Shown: positions 36,719 to 46,378 of the stretch, in pieces
How positions within the stretch are numbered: the first letter of the stretch is position 1
How the letters are laid out: the number at the start of each line of letters is the position of its first letter
DNA from: Streptomyces sp. CNH099
GTDB taxonomy: Bacteria > Actinomycetota > Actinomycetes > Streptomycetales > Streptomycetaceae
Length of the DNA: 64,000 bases
Direction of reading: 5' to 3'
NCBI GenBank assembly: GCA_000514715.1
Contig: AZWL01000001.1
Location: forward strand, 558,186-622,185
The notes under the pieces: generated by a model
Told to the model about the DNA's origin: nothing
Databases searched by the model: none
Seen by the model: the letters and a program-made list of their open reading frames with translations, nothing else
Position numbers and translations under genes: made by a program

Positions 36719-37357
36719 CTACGGCTGGAGGCGGACGGAGGTCCAGCCGTCGCCCTCGCGGTCGTAGCGCAGCCGCAGGTGGAGCCGGTCCGGGCGGTGG
36801 GCCCAGAACTCCACGTCCTGCGGCTGCAGCCGGTAGCCGTAGAAGCGCTCCGGGCGGTCCAGCGCCTTGCCGTCCGCGCCGAGTCGCTCGGCCTCGGCGC
36901 GCAGCGCCCCCGGGTCGGCCAGCGGCTCGCTCTGCCGGGACGCCACCGACATGGCGTGCAGCGGGATGGCCCGGGCCTGCCACAGGGACTCGGACTCGGC
37001 CGTGGGGACCGGCTCGACGGTGCCGGAGATCTTGATCTGCTGGCCGGTCTCGCGCCAGTACAGCAGCCCGGCGGCCCAGTTGTTCTCCTCGATCTCGCGG
37101 CCCTTGCGGCTGGAGGCGTGGCTGGTGAACAGCACGCCGCGCTCGTCGATGGCGCTGACCAGGACGATGCGCGCGGACGGCCGGCCGCGCTTGTCCGCGG
37201 TGGCGAGCGCCAGCGCCTTGGGCTCCCGGACCGCCACCTCGACGGCGCGGTCGAGCCAGCGCTGCATGAGGCCCACGGGGTCGGCGGGCGGGTTGTCGTA
37301 CTCCGGGAAGTCCGGGTCGTTCTCGACGGTGAGGCTTTCGAACTTGCTGGTCTGCAT
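36719..37357 (-). CDS. phzG: Phenazine biosynthesis FMN-dependent oxidase PhzG
   Basis: A 212-residue pyridoxamine-phosphate-oxidase-like flavoenzyme, ATG at 37357 with AAAGG upstream. The pattern LALATADKRGRPSARIVLVS, GVLFTSHASSRKGREIEEN and WAAGLLYWRETGQQIKISGT, and an R-L-Q-P end, is the PdxH/PhzG fold. In phenazine pathways PhzG oxidises the hexahydro/tetrahydro tricycle to phenazine-1-carboxylate or -1,6-dicarboxylate. It is the last gene of the phzB-C-D-E-ydhR-F-G operon, 42 bp after phzF. A true PdxH is less likely given the neighbours. Confidence 0.93.
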   Translation of the reverse strand: MQTSKFESLTVENDPDFPEYDNPPADPVGLMQRWLDRAVEVAVREPKALALATADKRGRPSARIVLVSAIDERGVLFTSHASSRKGREIEENNWAAGLLYWRETGQQIKISGTVEPVPTAESESLWQARAIPLHAMSVASRQSEPLADPGALRAEAERLGADGKALDRPERFYGYRLQPQDVEFWAHRPDRLHLRLRYDREGDGWTSVRLQP

Positions 37358-37402
37358 CACGTGCCTTTCTCGCAGGTGGCCGCCCGCCGGGCGCCGGGGC
37401 GT

Positions 37403-38242
37403 CTAGAGGAAGAGGGTGCCGCGTCCCACGGTGACCCCGTGGCCGCCGACGTGGACGGAGTTGATCCGGTCGCCGTCGCCGTCGGCGGTGGCGAGCATCA
37501 GGGAGGGCCGGCCCATCTCGACACCCTGGAGTATCTCCACCTCCTCGCCGTACGCGGCCAGGCCGTGCCGGGCGAGGTGGATGGCGAGCGGGCCCGCCGC
37601 CGAGCCGGTCGCCGCGTCCTCGACGACGCCGTACGCGGGCGAGAACATCCGGGCGCGCCACTGCCGGCCCTCGCCGGCGAAGCAGTTGGCGGCCATGTCG
37701 GGGAACGCGGACAGCGCGCGGTGGTCGGGCCGCAGCGCGGACAGCGCGGGCACGCTCTCCAGGCCGACGAAGACGTGCCGGGGGCCGTTGCGGTACACCT
37801 CGACGGGGGCGACGGAGGTGTCGGCGCCGAGCGCGGCGAGGAGTTCGTCGGCCTCGGCGTAGGGCTCCCACACCGGGTGCGGCTGGCGCATGCTGACCTT
37901 CACCGCGCCCTCGTCGTCGGTGAGGACGACCGGGATGACGCCCATCGCCGTCTCCAGCCGCAGCCGGTCCTGCTTGCGCGTCTCGCCGAGGGCGACCGCG
38001 GTGCCGAGCAGCGGGTGGCCGGCGAAGGGCAGTTCGTTGACGGGGGTGAAGATGCGGATGCGGGCGTCGCCGCCTTCGCCGGGGGGCAGCACGAAGGTGG
38101 TCTCGGAGAGGTTCATCTCCCGGGCGATGCGCTGCATCAGGTCGGGCGTCAGCTCCTCGGCGTCGAGGAACACGGCGACGGGGTTGCCGTACAGCGGCCT
38201 GCGGGAGAAGGCGTCCACCAGCATGTAGTCGAGATCGGGCAT
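37403..38242 (-). CDS. phzF: Phenazine biosynthesis isomerase PhzF
   Basis: A 279-residue enzyme; ATG at 38242 with AGGAG eight bases upstream is preferred to the GTG at 38251. The epimerase-like double hotdog fold is recognised by VDAFSRRPLYGNPVAVF, EMNLSETTFVLP (catalytic Glu) and FTPVNELPFAGHPLLGTA, with GVVEDAATGSAAGPLAIHLA in the second half. PhzF isomerises trans-2,3-dihydro-3-hydroxyanthranilate to the ketone that PhzA/B condense. Central to the phenazine pathway. Confidence 0.96.
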   Translation of the reverse strand: MPDLDYMLVDAFSRRPLYGNPVAVFLDAEELTPDLMQRIAREMNLSETTFVLPPGEGGDARIRIFTPVNELPFAGHPLLGTAVALGETRKQDRLRLETAMGVIPVVLTDDEGAVKVSMRQPHPVWEPYAEADELLAALGADTSVAPVEVYRNGPRHVFVGLESVPALSALRPDHRALSAFPDMAANCFAGEGRQWRARMFSPAYGVVEDAATGSAAGPLAIHLARHGLAAYGEEVEILQGVEMGRPSLMLATADGDGDRINSVHVGGHGVTVGRGTLFL

Positions 38243-38275
38243 GTACGGCACTCCTGACGGGCGGATACGAGTTCT

Positions 38276-38611
38276 TCAGTCGGTGAGGGCGGCGCCGAGG
38301 CCGTGCAGGACGGGCAGTTGGTGCACGCCCTCGGCGACGGCCTCGACGTCGAAGCTCAGGTGGTGCACCGGGGGCCGGCCGATCAGTTCGGCGGCCCGGT
38401 TGGGCGGCAGCGGGAGGTCCGCGGGCCGGTCGTGCTCCCAGACCATGACGGCGCCCCAGCGGTTGCCCTCCCGGTCGGCGACCCAGAACTTCGCCCGCAG
38501 CCCCGGCACGCCGGCCCACTCGTCGGCGGCCCCGGCGCGCAGGTTCTCGCGCAGCGAGTCGACGCTCTGCGCGGTTCCGTCGAGGTCCCAGAGGGTGATA
38601 TCGCACCTCAC
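38276..38611 (-). CDS. YdhR-like small monooxygenase-fold protein
   Basis: A 111-residue protein in the phenazine operon. Its GTG overlaps the phzE TGA in the GTGA form, so it is translationally coupled. LRENLRAGAADEWAGVPGLR followed by AKFWVADREGNRWGAVMVWE matches the YdhR/antibiotic-biosynthesis-monooxygenase ferredoxin-like fold (W-x-x-V-P-G-L then K-F-W). Such small proteins oxidise aromatics without cofactors or serve as chaperones. It could modify a phenazine or a reactive intermediate. Not part of the canonical phzABCDEFG set. Confidence 0.7.
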   Translation of the reverse strand: MRCDITLWDLDGTAQSVDSLRENLRAGAADEWAGVPGLRAKFWVADREGNRWGAVMVWEHDRPADLPLPPNRAAELIGRPPVHHLSFDVEAVAEGVHQLPVLHGLGAALTD

Positions 38612-40578
38612 CGGCCGATCACCCCGAGCAGCGCGTCGCCGATGAGCCGGGGCCCGTCGACGGTGAGGACGGATTCGGCGTGGAACTGGAAGGAGGCGAA
38701 GTGCGGACCGCGCAGCGCGTCGATCTGGCCGGTGGCCGCGTCGCGGCTGACGCGGACCCGGCCGACGGCGGGCACGTCGAGTTCGTCCGCGGGGCTGACC
38801 GCCGCGAACGTGTTGTAGTAGCCGACGTGTTCGCGGCGGCCGAAGAGGTCGATGGCGCGCTGCACGCCCTGGTTGGGGCGGTCGCGGCGGACCAGGTCGA
38901 GGCCGAGCCGGAGGCTGAGCACCTGGTGGCTGAGGCAGACGGCGAGGAACGGCGTGCGGTCGGCGAGCAGTCCGGCGACGGCCTCGTCCAGCGCGGCGAT
39001 CTTCGGGTCGGCGCCGGCCCGGGGGTCGCCGGGGCCGGGGCCCATGACGACGAGGTCGAAGCCGTCGACGGCGTAGGGCTCGTCGAAGCGGCGTACCTCG
39101 GCGGTGGGGCCGAGGGCCTCCAGCTGCTGCACCATCATCGCGGTGAAGGTGTCCTCGGCGTCGACGACGAGGACCTTCATGCCCTCCAGCGCGGGCACGG
39201 TCAGCGGGCGGGCGCCGGTGGCGGCGAGCCAGAAGTCGCCGATGCCCGTGTTGCGGCCGCGCAGCACGTCGCGGACGGCGGGGTGGTCGGCGAAGCGCGG
39301 GGCGGGCGGGACGGCGGCCGGATCGGCGGCGGGGGCGGGATCGGCGGCGGGGGCGGGGTCGGCGGCGGGCGCGGCGCCCAGGGCGTCGAGCAGCGCGGCG
39401 GCCTTGGCGCGGGTCTCGGCCGCCTCGCCCTCCGGGGAGGAGTGGCGTACGAGGGTCGCCCCCACGGCCAGGGAGAGCCGCCCGTCGTCCGCGATGTCGG
39501 CGGTGCGGATGAGGATGGCGGAGTCCAGCGTGCGGCTGCCCGTGGGCTCGTCGCTGACGAGTGCGGCGACGCCGCTGTAGTAGCCGCGGCCCCGCGGCTC
39601 GTGGCGGGCGATGACGCGGGCGGCGCTCTCCACCGGGCTGCCGGTGACGGTCGGCGCGAACAGCGTCTCGCGCAGGACGTCCCGTACGTCGCGCTCGGTG
39701 TGCCCCTCGATGAAGTACTCGGTGTGGGCGAGCCGCGCCATCTCCTTCAGCGCGGGGCCGGTGACCCGGCCGCCCTCCGGGCAGATGCGGGACATCATCT
39801 TCAGTTCCTCGTCCAGCACCATGTACAGCTCGTCGGTCTCCTTGCGGTCCCGCAGGAACGCGGTGAGGCCGTCGAGCGTGGGGCCGCCGGCGGGGTAGCG
39901 GTACGTGCCGCTGATCGGGTTCATCACGGCGCGGCCCCCGGTGACGGAGATGTGCCGCTCGGGGGTGGCGCCGACGAAGGTGCGGCCGTCGACGTGCACG
40001 GCGAACGTCCAGTAGGCGCTGGGCTCCAGGGAGATCAGCCGCCGGAAGACGGTCAGCGCCGCGCGCGCGGGCTCGCCGCCGACGTCGGCGAGCAGGGTGC
40101 GCTTGATGACGAAGTTGGCGCCCTCGCCGGTGCCGATCTCGTCGGTCACCACCCGCCGTACGACGTCGGCGTACTCCTCGTCGGACAGGTCGAAGCGGTG
40201 GCCGGTGAGCGCGGCGGGGGTGTCGGGCAGCCGGGCGAGGGTGTCGGCCAGCGGCAGCGCGGCCTGCTCGGTGACGTTCATGGCGATCAGCTGCGCACCG
40301 TCGTCGGGGGCGGCGAAGCCCCGTTCGGTGAGCTGCCGGTAGGGCACCATCAGCAGGGTGCGGTGGGCGGCGGCGGCCGGCGGGGCGGCGGGCTCCGGCA
40401 GCGGCAGGCCGGCCAGGGAGCCGGGGTGGGAGACGTCGCCGAGGAGGACGTCGACGGTGCCGGGGGTGCCGCTCTCCGGCCGGTGCAGCAGCGCGAACGC
40501 GGGCGGGACGGGCCCGGTGAGCAGCCGGTCGAGCAGGTCGGCGCCGGCGTCCGGGCGGGTATCCCGGGCGGCGCTCAT
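38608..40578 (-). CDS. phzE: ADIC synthase PhzE
   Basis: A 656-residue fusion. The N-terminal anthranilate-synthase-like domain shows [43 protein letters not shown] and [10 protein letters not shown]. The C-terminal glutamine amidotransferase has [32 protein letters not shown] with the Cys nucleophile, and [12 protein letters not shown]. It turns chorismate plus glutamine into 2-amino-2-desoxyisochorismate. The ATG at 40578 overlaps the phzD stop by 4 bp. The linker between domains contains three 18-bp direct repeats encoding PAADPA. Confidence 0.97.
   Translation of the reverse strand: MSAARDTRPDAGADLLDRLLTGPVPPAFALLHRPESGTPGTVDVLLGDVSHPGSLAGLPLPEPAAPPAAAAHRTLLMVPYRQLTERGFAAPDDGAQLIAMNVTEQAALPLADTLARLPDTPAALTGHRFDLSDEEYADVVRRVVTDEIGTGEGANFVIKRTLLADVGGEPARAALTVFRRLISLEPSAYWTFAVHVDGRTFVGATPERHISVTGGRAVMNPISGTYRYPAGGPTLDGLTAFLRDRKETDELYMVLDEELKMMSRICPEGGRVTGPALKEMARLAHTEYFIEGHTERDVRDVLRETLFAPTVTGSPVESAARVIARHEPRGRGYYSGVAALVSDEPTGSRTLDSAILIRTADIADDGRLSLAVGATLVRHSSPEGEAAETRAKAAALLDALGAAPAADPAPAADPAPAADPAAVPPAPRFADHPAVRDVLRGRNTGIGDFWLAATGARPLTVPALEGMKVLVVDAEDTFTAMMVQQLEALGPTAEVRRFDEPYAVDGFDLVVMGPGPGDPRAGADPKIAALDEAVAGLLADRTPFLAVCLSHQVLSLRLGLDLVRRDRPNQGVQRAIDLFGRREHVGYYNTFAAVSPADELDVPAVGRVRVSRDAATGQIDALRGPHFASFQFHAESVLTVDGPRLIGDALLGVIGR
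39320..39373. repeat. Three 18-bp tandem repeats inside phzE
   Basis: Units at 39320-39337, 39338-39355 and 39356-39373 (the last with two or three changes) encode repeated Pro-Ala-Ala-Asp in the linker joining the synthase and glutaminase domains. The copy number could vary without breaking the frame. Confidence 0.9.
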
Positions 40579-41198
40579 GCGAAGATCTCCGCGCTCGGCA
40601 CGACCATCCCGCAGCGCTGGGCGACGTATTCCAGCGCCATCCGGTGCTGGTCGGCGGTGAAGTCGGCGACGGCGTCGGCGGCGAGGAACACCTGGATGTC
40701 GTGGGTGAAGGCGTCGATCGCGGTGGCCAGCACGCCGACGTGCGCGTAGACGCCGCAGAGCACCAGCTGGTCGCGGCCCGCGGCGCGCAGCTTCTCCAGC
40801 AGCCCGGACTTGAAGAACGCGCTGTAGCGCCACTTGGTGAGCAGCCAGTCGCCGTCGGCGGGGGCCAGCTCGGGCACGACCTCGCGGTCCTCCGGCGCGG
40901 TGCGCATGCCGGGTCCCCAGAAGTCGACGAGCAGGCCGCGCTCCTCCCGGCTCATGCCACCGGGCTGCGCCGAGTACGCGACGGGCACGCCGAGTTCGGC
41001 GGCGCGCTTGCGCAGCAGCGCGGCGTTGTGGACGAGCTGGGAGCGGACCGTCTCCGGCACCGGGCGCAGGAAGAACCGCTGCATGTCGTGCACGACCAGG
41101 GCCGCGCGGGCGGGGTCTGGCGTCCACGCCGCCAGGTTGGCCGGCAGGGTCTCTGCCGTCGGCAGCTCGTACGGGTCGATGACGGGTATGCCGACCAC
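40575..41198 (-). CDS. phzD: Isochorismatase PhzD
   Basis: A 207-residue isochorismatase-fold hydrolase starting at GTG 41198 with GAGGAG upstream. [16 protein letters not shown] (catalytic Asp), [15 protein letters not shown] (catalytic Lys) and [20 protein letters not shown] are the PhzD hallmarks. It releases pyruvate from ADIC to give trans-2,3-dihydro-3-hydroxyanthranilate. Coupled to phzE by a 4-bp ATGA overlap; the 93-bp gap to phzC has GC-rich inverted sequence but no gene. Confidence 0.97.
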   Translation of the reverse strand: MVGIPVIDPYELPTAETLPANLAAWTPDPARAALVVHDMQRFFLRPVPETVRSQLVHNAALLRKRAAELGVPVAYSAQPGGMSREERGLLVDFWGPGMRTAPEDREVVPELAPADGDWLLTKWRYSAFFKSGLLEKLRAAGRDQLVLCGVYAHVGVLATAIDAFTHDIQVFLAADAVADFTADQHRMALEYVAQRCGMVVPSAEIFA

Positions 41199-41291
41199 GG
41201 TTCGGCTCCTCTCGGGTGCGGTGGGTACGCGGCCGGTGCGGCCGGCCGCGCCGCCGGGTCCGGGGTGGGGCCCGTTGCCCGGCGTCTGCTC

Positions 41292-42461
41292 TCAGCGGGT
41301 TCCGGCCCAGGCGGCCACGAGCTGGTGGGCCTGGCCCGGGTTGAGCCGGGGGTCGCAGAAGGTGGTGCGCCGGCCGGCGGAGCCGATGGAGGCGGTGTCG
41401 GCGGCGCACTCCGTCACCAGGTCCGGGGTCGTCTCCAGGTGCAGCCCGCCGTTGACGCCGCCGGTGGCGGCGAGGGCGGCGCAGAAGCCGTGGATCTCGG
41501 CGAGCATCGCGTCCATCAGCCGGGTCTTCTGCCCGTCGGGGCCGGTGACCGTATTGCCGTGCATGGGGTCGCAGATCCACACGGCGGGGTGGCCGGCCGC
41601 CTGGACGGCCTGCACCAGGGCCGGCAGCCGGCCGGTGACGAAGCCGGCGCCCATCCGGGAGATGAGCACGAGCCGGCCGGGCCGGCGGGCCGGGTCGAGC
41701 CGGTCGGCCAGCTCGGTGATCTCCGCGGCCGTGGTGCCGGAGCCGACCTTGCAGGCCACCGGGTTCACGACGTCGGCGAGCAGCCCGACGTGGGCGCCGT
41801 CGGGCCGGCGGGTGCGTTCCCCCACCCACGGCAGGTGCGTCGAGGACAGGTAGCGCTCGCCGGCGGCGGTGCGCCGCAGCATCGGCGTCTCGTAGTCGAG
41901 GAGCAGCGCCTCGTGGCTGATCCACACCCGCTCGGCGTCCGGGCGCCCGGCGTTGACGGCGTCCAGCTCGTGCACGACGTCCTGGGCGGCCCCGAAGCAC
42001 TCGAGGATCCGCTGCGGGTCGGGGCGGCGGGCCTCGGCGTCGGGCTCGGGGCGGTTGACCATGTGCCCGCGGTAGACGGGCAGCGTGAGGTCGCCCACCT
42101 GCTCGACGGGCTTGGAGCGGGGCTTGGCGAACTGCCCGGCGATGCGGCCGATCCGTAAGGTCGGCCGACCGGTGATCTGGGCCGCCGTGTCGGCGAGCCC
42201 GTCGAGCAGCGCGCTCTTGCGCCGCACGTGGTACGGGCTCGACTCCGCCGGGTCTTCGGCGCAGTCGCCGGCCTGGATGAGGTGCGCGCGTCCCTCGGCG
42301 ACCTCGGCGAGCCGGCGCCGCAGCCGCGCCGCGCCGTCCTCGGTGACGAGCGGCGGCGCGGCGTCGAGGGCCTCGCGTACCCGCCGCACCTGGCCGGCGT
42401 CCTCCCACACGGGTTGCTGAAGAGCTGGTGGCGCGTGGAATTCCTGGACTGAGGTAGGCAC
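41292..42461 (-). CDS. phzC: Class II DAHP synthase PhzC, with a TTA codon
   Basis: A 389-residue type II 3-deoxy-D-arabino-heptulosonate-7-phosphate synthase. It starts at a GTG at 42461 with GGGGGAG upstream. Family motifs: LIQAGDCAEDPAES, RIGRIAGQFAKPRSKP, VNPVACKVGSGTTAAEITEL, RLVLISRMGAG, WICDPMHGNTV and HLETTPDLVTECA. It draws carbon into the shikimate path for phenazines. Codon 102 is TTA (42156-42158), which makes bldA tRNA necessary for its translation. Compared with primary-metabolism copies it is shorter at the N-terminus, as usual for PhzC. Confidence 0.97.
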   Translation of the reverse strand: MPTSVQEFHAPPALQQPVWEDAGQVRRVREALDAAPPLVTEDGAARLRRRLAEVAEGRAHLIQAGDCAEDPAESSPYHVRRKSALLDGLADTAAQITGRPTLRIGRIAGQFAKPRSKPVEQVGDLTLPVYRGHMVNRPEPDAEARRPDPQRILECFGAAQDVVHELDAVNAGRPDAERVWISHEALLLDYETPMLRRTAAGERYLSSTHLPWVGERTRRPDGAHVGLLADVVNPVACKVGSGTTAAEITELADRLDPARRPGRLVLISRMGAGFVTGRLPALVQAVQAAGHPAVWICDPMHGNTVTGPDGQKTRLMDAMLAEIHGFCAALAATGGVNGGLHLETTPDLVTECAADTASIGSAGRRTTFCDPRLNPGQAHQLVAAWAGTR

Positions 42462-42517
42462 GTTCTCCCCCTGCCGAGTGTGCGTGTCGAGTTACGAGGG
42501 TCGTCGGGCGGTCGCCG

Positions 42518-42979
42518 TCAGGTCGGGATGCCTTCGCGGCGGACCGTGGGCACCTCGATACCCAGGGCACGGAACTGCTGGCAGGGGTTCATGAACTCGC
42601 GCTGCTGCTTGATCTTCCCGTCCTCGAAGAGGAAGTAGTGCAGGAAGTGGTTGCGGTAGTGACCGGGCTCGTAGCCGGGAAAGTTGATCTTCCCTTCGCC
42701 GTCGCACTCCACCCAGAAGCGGTTGGGGTCCTGGGTGTCGAAGATCTCGATGTTGATCCAGGCCCAGTCGGGGAAGCACTTCAGCGACCAGACGGCGTGC
42801 TCGCCGAGCCGGTCGCGGCCGCTGATGACGATGGGCTCACCGGTCTCGGTGGTCCACAGGCCGCCGGTGCCGTCCTCGGTGAACAGCAGGTGCCGCTCCA
42901 GCCGGTCCTGGCCGCGGCAGTGCATGTACTTCTCGACGATGGCGCGGTTGTGGTCGCGTACCTCATTGTCGCCGGACAT
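42518..42979 (-). CDS. phzB: Phenazine condensing enzyme PhzB (PhzA/B family)
   Basis: A 153-residue SnoaL-fold protein, first gene of the phz core operon. [52 protein letters not shown] and [20 protein letters not shown] align well with pseudomonad PhzB. The His in EHAVWSL and the Glu in REFMN, the positions of the PhzB active-site pair, are retained. It condenses two molecules of aminoketone to the tricycle. Start ATG 42979 (GTG 42991 possible). A second, divergent copy lies at 45699. Confidence 0.95.
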   Translation of the reverse strand: MSGDNEVRDHNRAIVEKYMHCRGQDRLERHLLFTEDGTGGLWTTETGEPIVISGRDRLGEHAVWSLKCFPDWAWINIEIFDTQDPNRFWVECDGEGKINFPGYEPGHYRNHFLHYFLFEDGKIKQQREFMNPCQQFRALGIEVPTVRREGIPT

Positions 42980-43745
42980 AGCTGGACTCACTTCCCTTTA
43001 CTCACGTGGCGGATGGGGCGGATCCCGTACGGACCACGTCGTCCGGAATACGGTCAACGGCCGCCGGGGGCTTGGGCGTCGAAGGTGCTCGGGCGCCCGG
43101 TCGGTGTGGTGGAATTCCGCTGCCAATGCATCAGGACCGGTCCGCGCGGCTCACCGGAAGCGGGCGGAATTCCCGGCCGGCAAGGGGGTGCCGCGGGCAG
43201 TCCCCTGCGCAGGTCGGGCGCACGGGACACGGAAACGCCGCGTCGGAGGCCCGGCCACGGCGGAAGATCGGACTGAAACACGTACCACCGAGCTGGACCT
43301 CCCTTGTCTCTTGTACGGATCAGAACCTGCTCCAGCACCATATCCGCCTGCCGGGCCCGTTCGGCGCGGGGTAGCAGCTTCCTTCCAGCGGCTGGCAATG
43401 AATTGCCATTCTGATTCCGGACGCTGTGCAAAACGTCGCCGCGGTGGCTCCGCGATGAATGTGCGCCGTCATGAAGAGGCGGCTGAAATCAGGCCCCGCG
43501 CGCACCGGCTGATTCGCCCGGCTTTTACGGACACGCCGCTCGGCGGACGTCCGGCCGGCCGGCCGGGCGCGGCCCGGAGGGCGGCCCCGGCGCCGCCCGG
43601 GGCCGGGGGCGGTCTTGCGCATCGCCGCCGCGTGCCGAAGACTCCCCTACGACGTGTCAGGGGCACGGCAAAAGCCGGGCCGCTGACGGTGTCTCACGGG
43701 CTCGTCACCTCGAGCCCTGGTTCCCCCAAACCAGAGGAGACATCT
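42980..43745. other. 766-bp intergenic region between phzB and the protease gene
   Basis: No convincing gene on either strand: the open frames lack codon bias and homology-like motifs. It holds the divergent control regions of phzB and the protease gene. The stretch near 43320-43480 is less GC-rich than the flanks, which is typical for promoters, but I see no clear -35/-10 pair or known operator. Confidence 0.5.
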
Positions 43746-44642
43746 GTGAAGATCACGCGCACCACCCCCACCGGGGCGTTCCGCGGCAGACTGCGGCTGA
43801 TCACCGCGGCCGCCGGCCTCGCCGCCGCGGCAGCGCTCGCGCTGCCCGCGGGTGCGAACGCACAGGACGCCTCACCCTCGTTCAGCACGGCAGAACTCAA
43901 GGCCGTCGACAGCGCGATCGGCACGGCAGACGTCGCGGGCACCGCCTGGTACGTCGACCATGCCAGCGACACCGTCGTCGTCACCGTCGACAGCACCGTC
44001 TCCGCGGCCGAGGTGGCCCGGATCACCGAGGCGGCCGGCGACAACGCCGGCGCCGTCGAAGTACAGCGCACCAACGGGAAGTTCACCAAGTACATCGCCG
44101 GCGGCGAGGCCATCACCACCGGCGGCGCCCGCTGCTCGCTCGGCTTCAACGTCGAGAGCAGCAACGGCACCAAGTACGCCCTGACGGCCGGCCACTGCAC
44201 CAACATCGGCAGCTCGTGGAGCATCGGCAGCAGGGCCGGCACCAGCTTCCCGACGAACGACTACGGGATCATCCAGCACTCCAACCCCGCGGCGGCCGAC
44301 GGCCGGGTGTATCTGTACAACGGTCAGTACCAGGACATCACCAACGCCGCCAACCCCTCGCGGGGCCAGTCCGTCCAGCGCAGCGGCAGCACCACCGGCC
44401 TGCACGGCGGGTCCGTCACGGGCCTGAACGCCACGGTCAACTACGGCGGCGGCGACGTCGTGTACGGCATGATCCAGACGAACGTCTGCGCCGAGCCCGG
44501 CGACAGCGGCGGCCCGCTCTTCTCCGGCAGCACGGCCCTCGGCCTGACGTCCGGCGGCAGCGGCAACTGCTCCTCCGGCGGCACCACGTTCTACCAGCCG
44601 GTCGTGGAGGCTCTCAACGCCTACGGCGTCGACGTCTTCTGA
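43746..44642 (+). CDS. Secreted chymotrypsin-like protease, streptogrisin (S1E) type
   Basis: A 298-residue preproprotease starting at GTG 43746 with AGAGGAGA upstream. A signal peptide ends near residue 39 (AGANAQ). A propeptide of about 75 residues ([14 protein letters not shown] ... [16 protein letters not shown]) precedes the mature enzyme, in which [10 protein letters not shown] supplies the His, [11 protein letters not shown] the Asp and [14 protein letters not shown] the Ser. Cys pairs match streptogrisins A/B. It lies between two halves of the phenazine cluster and points the other way. A role in phenazine biosynthesis is unlikely; it may be a general extracellular protease inserted there. 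Confidence 0.95.
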   Translation: MKITRTTPTGAFRGRLRLITAAAGLAAAAALALPAGANAQDASPSFSTAELKAVDSAIGTADVAGTAWYVDHASDTVVVTVDSTVSAAEVARITEAAGDNAGAVEVQRTNGKFTKYIAGGEAITTGGARCSLGFNVESSNGTKYALTAGHCTNIGSSWSIGSRAGTSFPTNDYGIIQHSNPAAADGRVYLYNGQYQDITNAANPSRGQSVQRSGSTTGLHGGSVTGLNATVNYGGGDVVYGMIQTNVCAEPGDSGGPLFSGSTALGLTSGGSGNCSSGGTTFYQPVVEALNAYGVDVF

Positions 44643-44741
44643 GCCCCGGCGCACACGCGCACGACGCACGGCACTCGGCCCCGGCCGGCCTCCCGCCGGC
44701 CGGGGTCCGCGTACTCCCGCCGCCGGCCGCTCCGGATCCGC

Positions 44742-45585
44742 TCACGCAGACGGGCACGGCTCGTGCGCGGTCGACGCGGGTGCGCCGACGACTCGTAGCC
44801 GGAGGGCCCGATGAGCGCCCGGTGCTGCTCCAGGGTCCGCTCCCGGCCGCCGTAGAGGACCACGGCCTCGGACCGGTCGATGATCACCCCGGCCGCCTCG
44901 GGCAGCGCCTTGAGCGGCCAGGCGAGCATCGTGCCCCGGTTGCCGCCGACGTCGACGACCTGCGCGGCCTGCGGCGGCGCGTAGCCGGCGGCGTCCAGGA
45001 TGCCGGGCTGCCGCGAGGTCGCGTAGCCCATGGCGCGGGCGAACTTCACGGCCTCGCCCGGGTGGCCGCCCAGGTAGTCCCAGAACCCGCCGCGGGCGGC
45101 CGGGTCCACCCGGGGCCCGGTGCGTACGTGCTCGGCGAGGCCGGCCATGGCCTCCCGGATCGGTTCCGGCCACAGCACGGCCATCTCGCCGAGCCGCCCG
45201 GCGTCCGGCCCGAGCCGTTCCCCGGCCGCGGTGAGTCCGAACCTGCCGTCGTCGGTGCCGGAGATCAGCCCGACGGCCATCCCCGCACGCGGGAGCCGGC
45301 CCGTGGCGTCGGGGTCGGTTCCCGCGTCCTTCGCGATCTCATCCGCGGTGAGCCCCTTGCCCGCCGGCCGGCCGAGGATGCCCAGTTCGACGATCGCGAC
45401 GGCGACGGGCGTGCAGAGGTAGCCGGAGAGAGCTGCGCGACCTGGCGTCCGGCGACGTCGTTCTCGCCGTCGGTCAGGAAGTCGAGTATGGAGTACGCAC
45501 CGGACTCGTCCGGTCGCCCGCTGCGGGGCGGAGCCGCTGTCGCGGCCGTGGGTGAATTTCTGGACACGTGTCCTCCCGTGGACAT
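44742..45585 (-). pseudogene. Broken O-methyltransferase of the phenazine cluster
   Basis: From the ATG at 45585 (or GTG 45567) one frame reads MSTGGHVSRNSPTAATAA ... SILDFLTDGENDVAGRQVAQL. The family sequence continues in a different frame as SGYLCTPVAVAIVELGILG, so the GAGAGAG tract at 45425-45432 holds a frameshift. After VVDVGGNRGTMLAWPLKALP and GVIIDRSEAV it jumps to VLYGGRERTLEQHRALIGPS, skipping the roughly 100 residues that hold the catalytic region, an internal deletion. A further shift follows near the C-terminus. It is a relic of an SAM O-methyltransferase like that at 35567 and cannot encode an active enzyme. Confidence 0.85.
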
Positions 45586-45698
45586 GTTGATCCCCTGTCC
45601 GCAGGTTGCGGATCGAGCCGGTTTCACCGCGGCGGCTCATGCGGCGGCACACACCGGATTGCCGGCGACTTGGCGGGGACATGGCGTGTCCGGGCGGG

Positions 45699-46208
45699 TC
45701 AGGACGAGGGTATCCAGCCCCGCTCGATGCGGGGCGTCTCGATGCTGAGGGCGCGCATGTGCTCGATCGGGTTGGTGTACTCGCGGCTGGAAACGATCCG
45801 CCCGTCGTCGAGCGTGAAGCCGTGGATGAAGTGGTTGCGGTAGCGGCCCTTGGGATAGCCGGGGAAGCGGATCGTGCCCTCGCCGTCGCACTCGACCCAG
45901 ATCACGGACGGGTCCTGCGTCTGGTAGAGGTGCACGTCGGTCCACTGCCAGTCCGGCAGCACCTGCAGGGACAGCTCCCCGTGCCGTTTCAGCTTGTCGC
46001 GGCCCCGGACGACGATGGGGCCGCCGACGTCGGTGTAGAACAGCGACGCGGAGCCGTCCTCGGTGTAGAGGGTGTACCGGCGCAGCCGCGCCTCGGCGTC
46101 GGTCAGCATGTACTGCTCGACGGCCCGGCGGTTGCGGGCCCGCAGGTCGTGGTGGTCGGTGAACACCGGAGCGGCGGCATCCGAATGAAGGGACACTGAC
46201 GAGGTCAT
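45699..46208 (-). CDS. phzA: Second phenazine condensing protein (PhzA/B family)
   Basis: A 169-residue SnoaL-fold protein; CCAGGAGGCGCC precedes the ATG at 46208. [60 protein letters not shown] and REYTNPIEHMRALSIETPRI show the PhzA/B fold. The His and Glu at the PhzB active-site positions appear to be retained, unlike in pseudomonad PhzA. It could form a heterodimer with the 42518 protein or act on a different (prenylated or reduced) substrate. It belongs to the second operon, separated from the monooxygenase by a hairpin at 46379-46406. The phzA label is by position, not certain. Confidence 0.9.
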   Translation of the reverse strand: MTSSVSLHSDAAAPVFTDHHDLRARNRRAVEQYMLTDAEARLRRYTLYTEDGSASLFYTDVGGPIVVRGRDKLKRHGELSLQVLPDWQWTDVHLYQTQDPSVIWVECDGEGTIRFPGYPKGRYRNHFIHGFTLDDGRIVSSREYTNPIEHMRALSIETPRIERGWIPSS

Positions 46209-46378
46209 GGCGCCTCCTGGCGCGAGCGGACGGATGAGGTGGGTGGTGCCTGTCGGTGGGGAGAGCGCGTACGCCGCCACAGGGGGACGGCCGCGGACGT
46301 ACGCGCGGGCCGCGGCCGGGGCCGGTGCCGGCCCTCCGCCGCGGGCGGTGCGGGTACTGCCGTGTCGCAGAGCAGCCG

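Noticed and set aside
38608..42570. One 1320-codon frame spanning phzE and beyond
   Set aside because: Only the last 656 codons read as PhzE. The upstream part is out of frame with the real phzD and phzC genes; the start is the ATG at 40578.
42992..43745. Several open frames in the phzB-protease gap
   Set aside because: None has an SD, codon bias or recognisable motif. They contain many rare codons and stop early.
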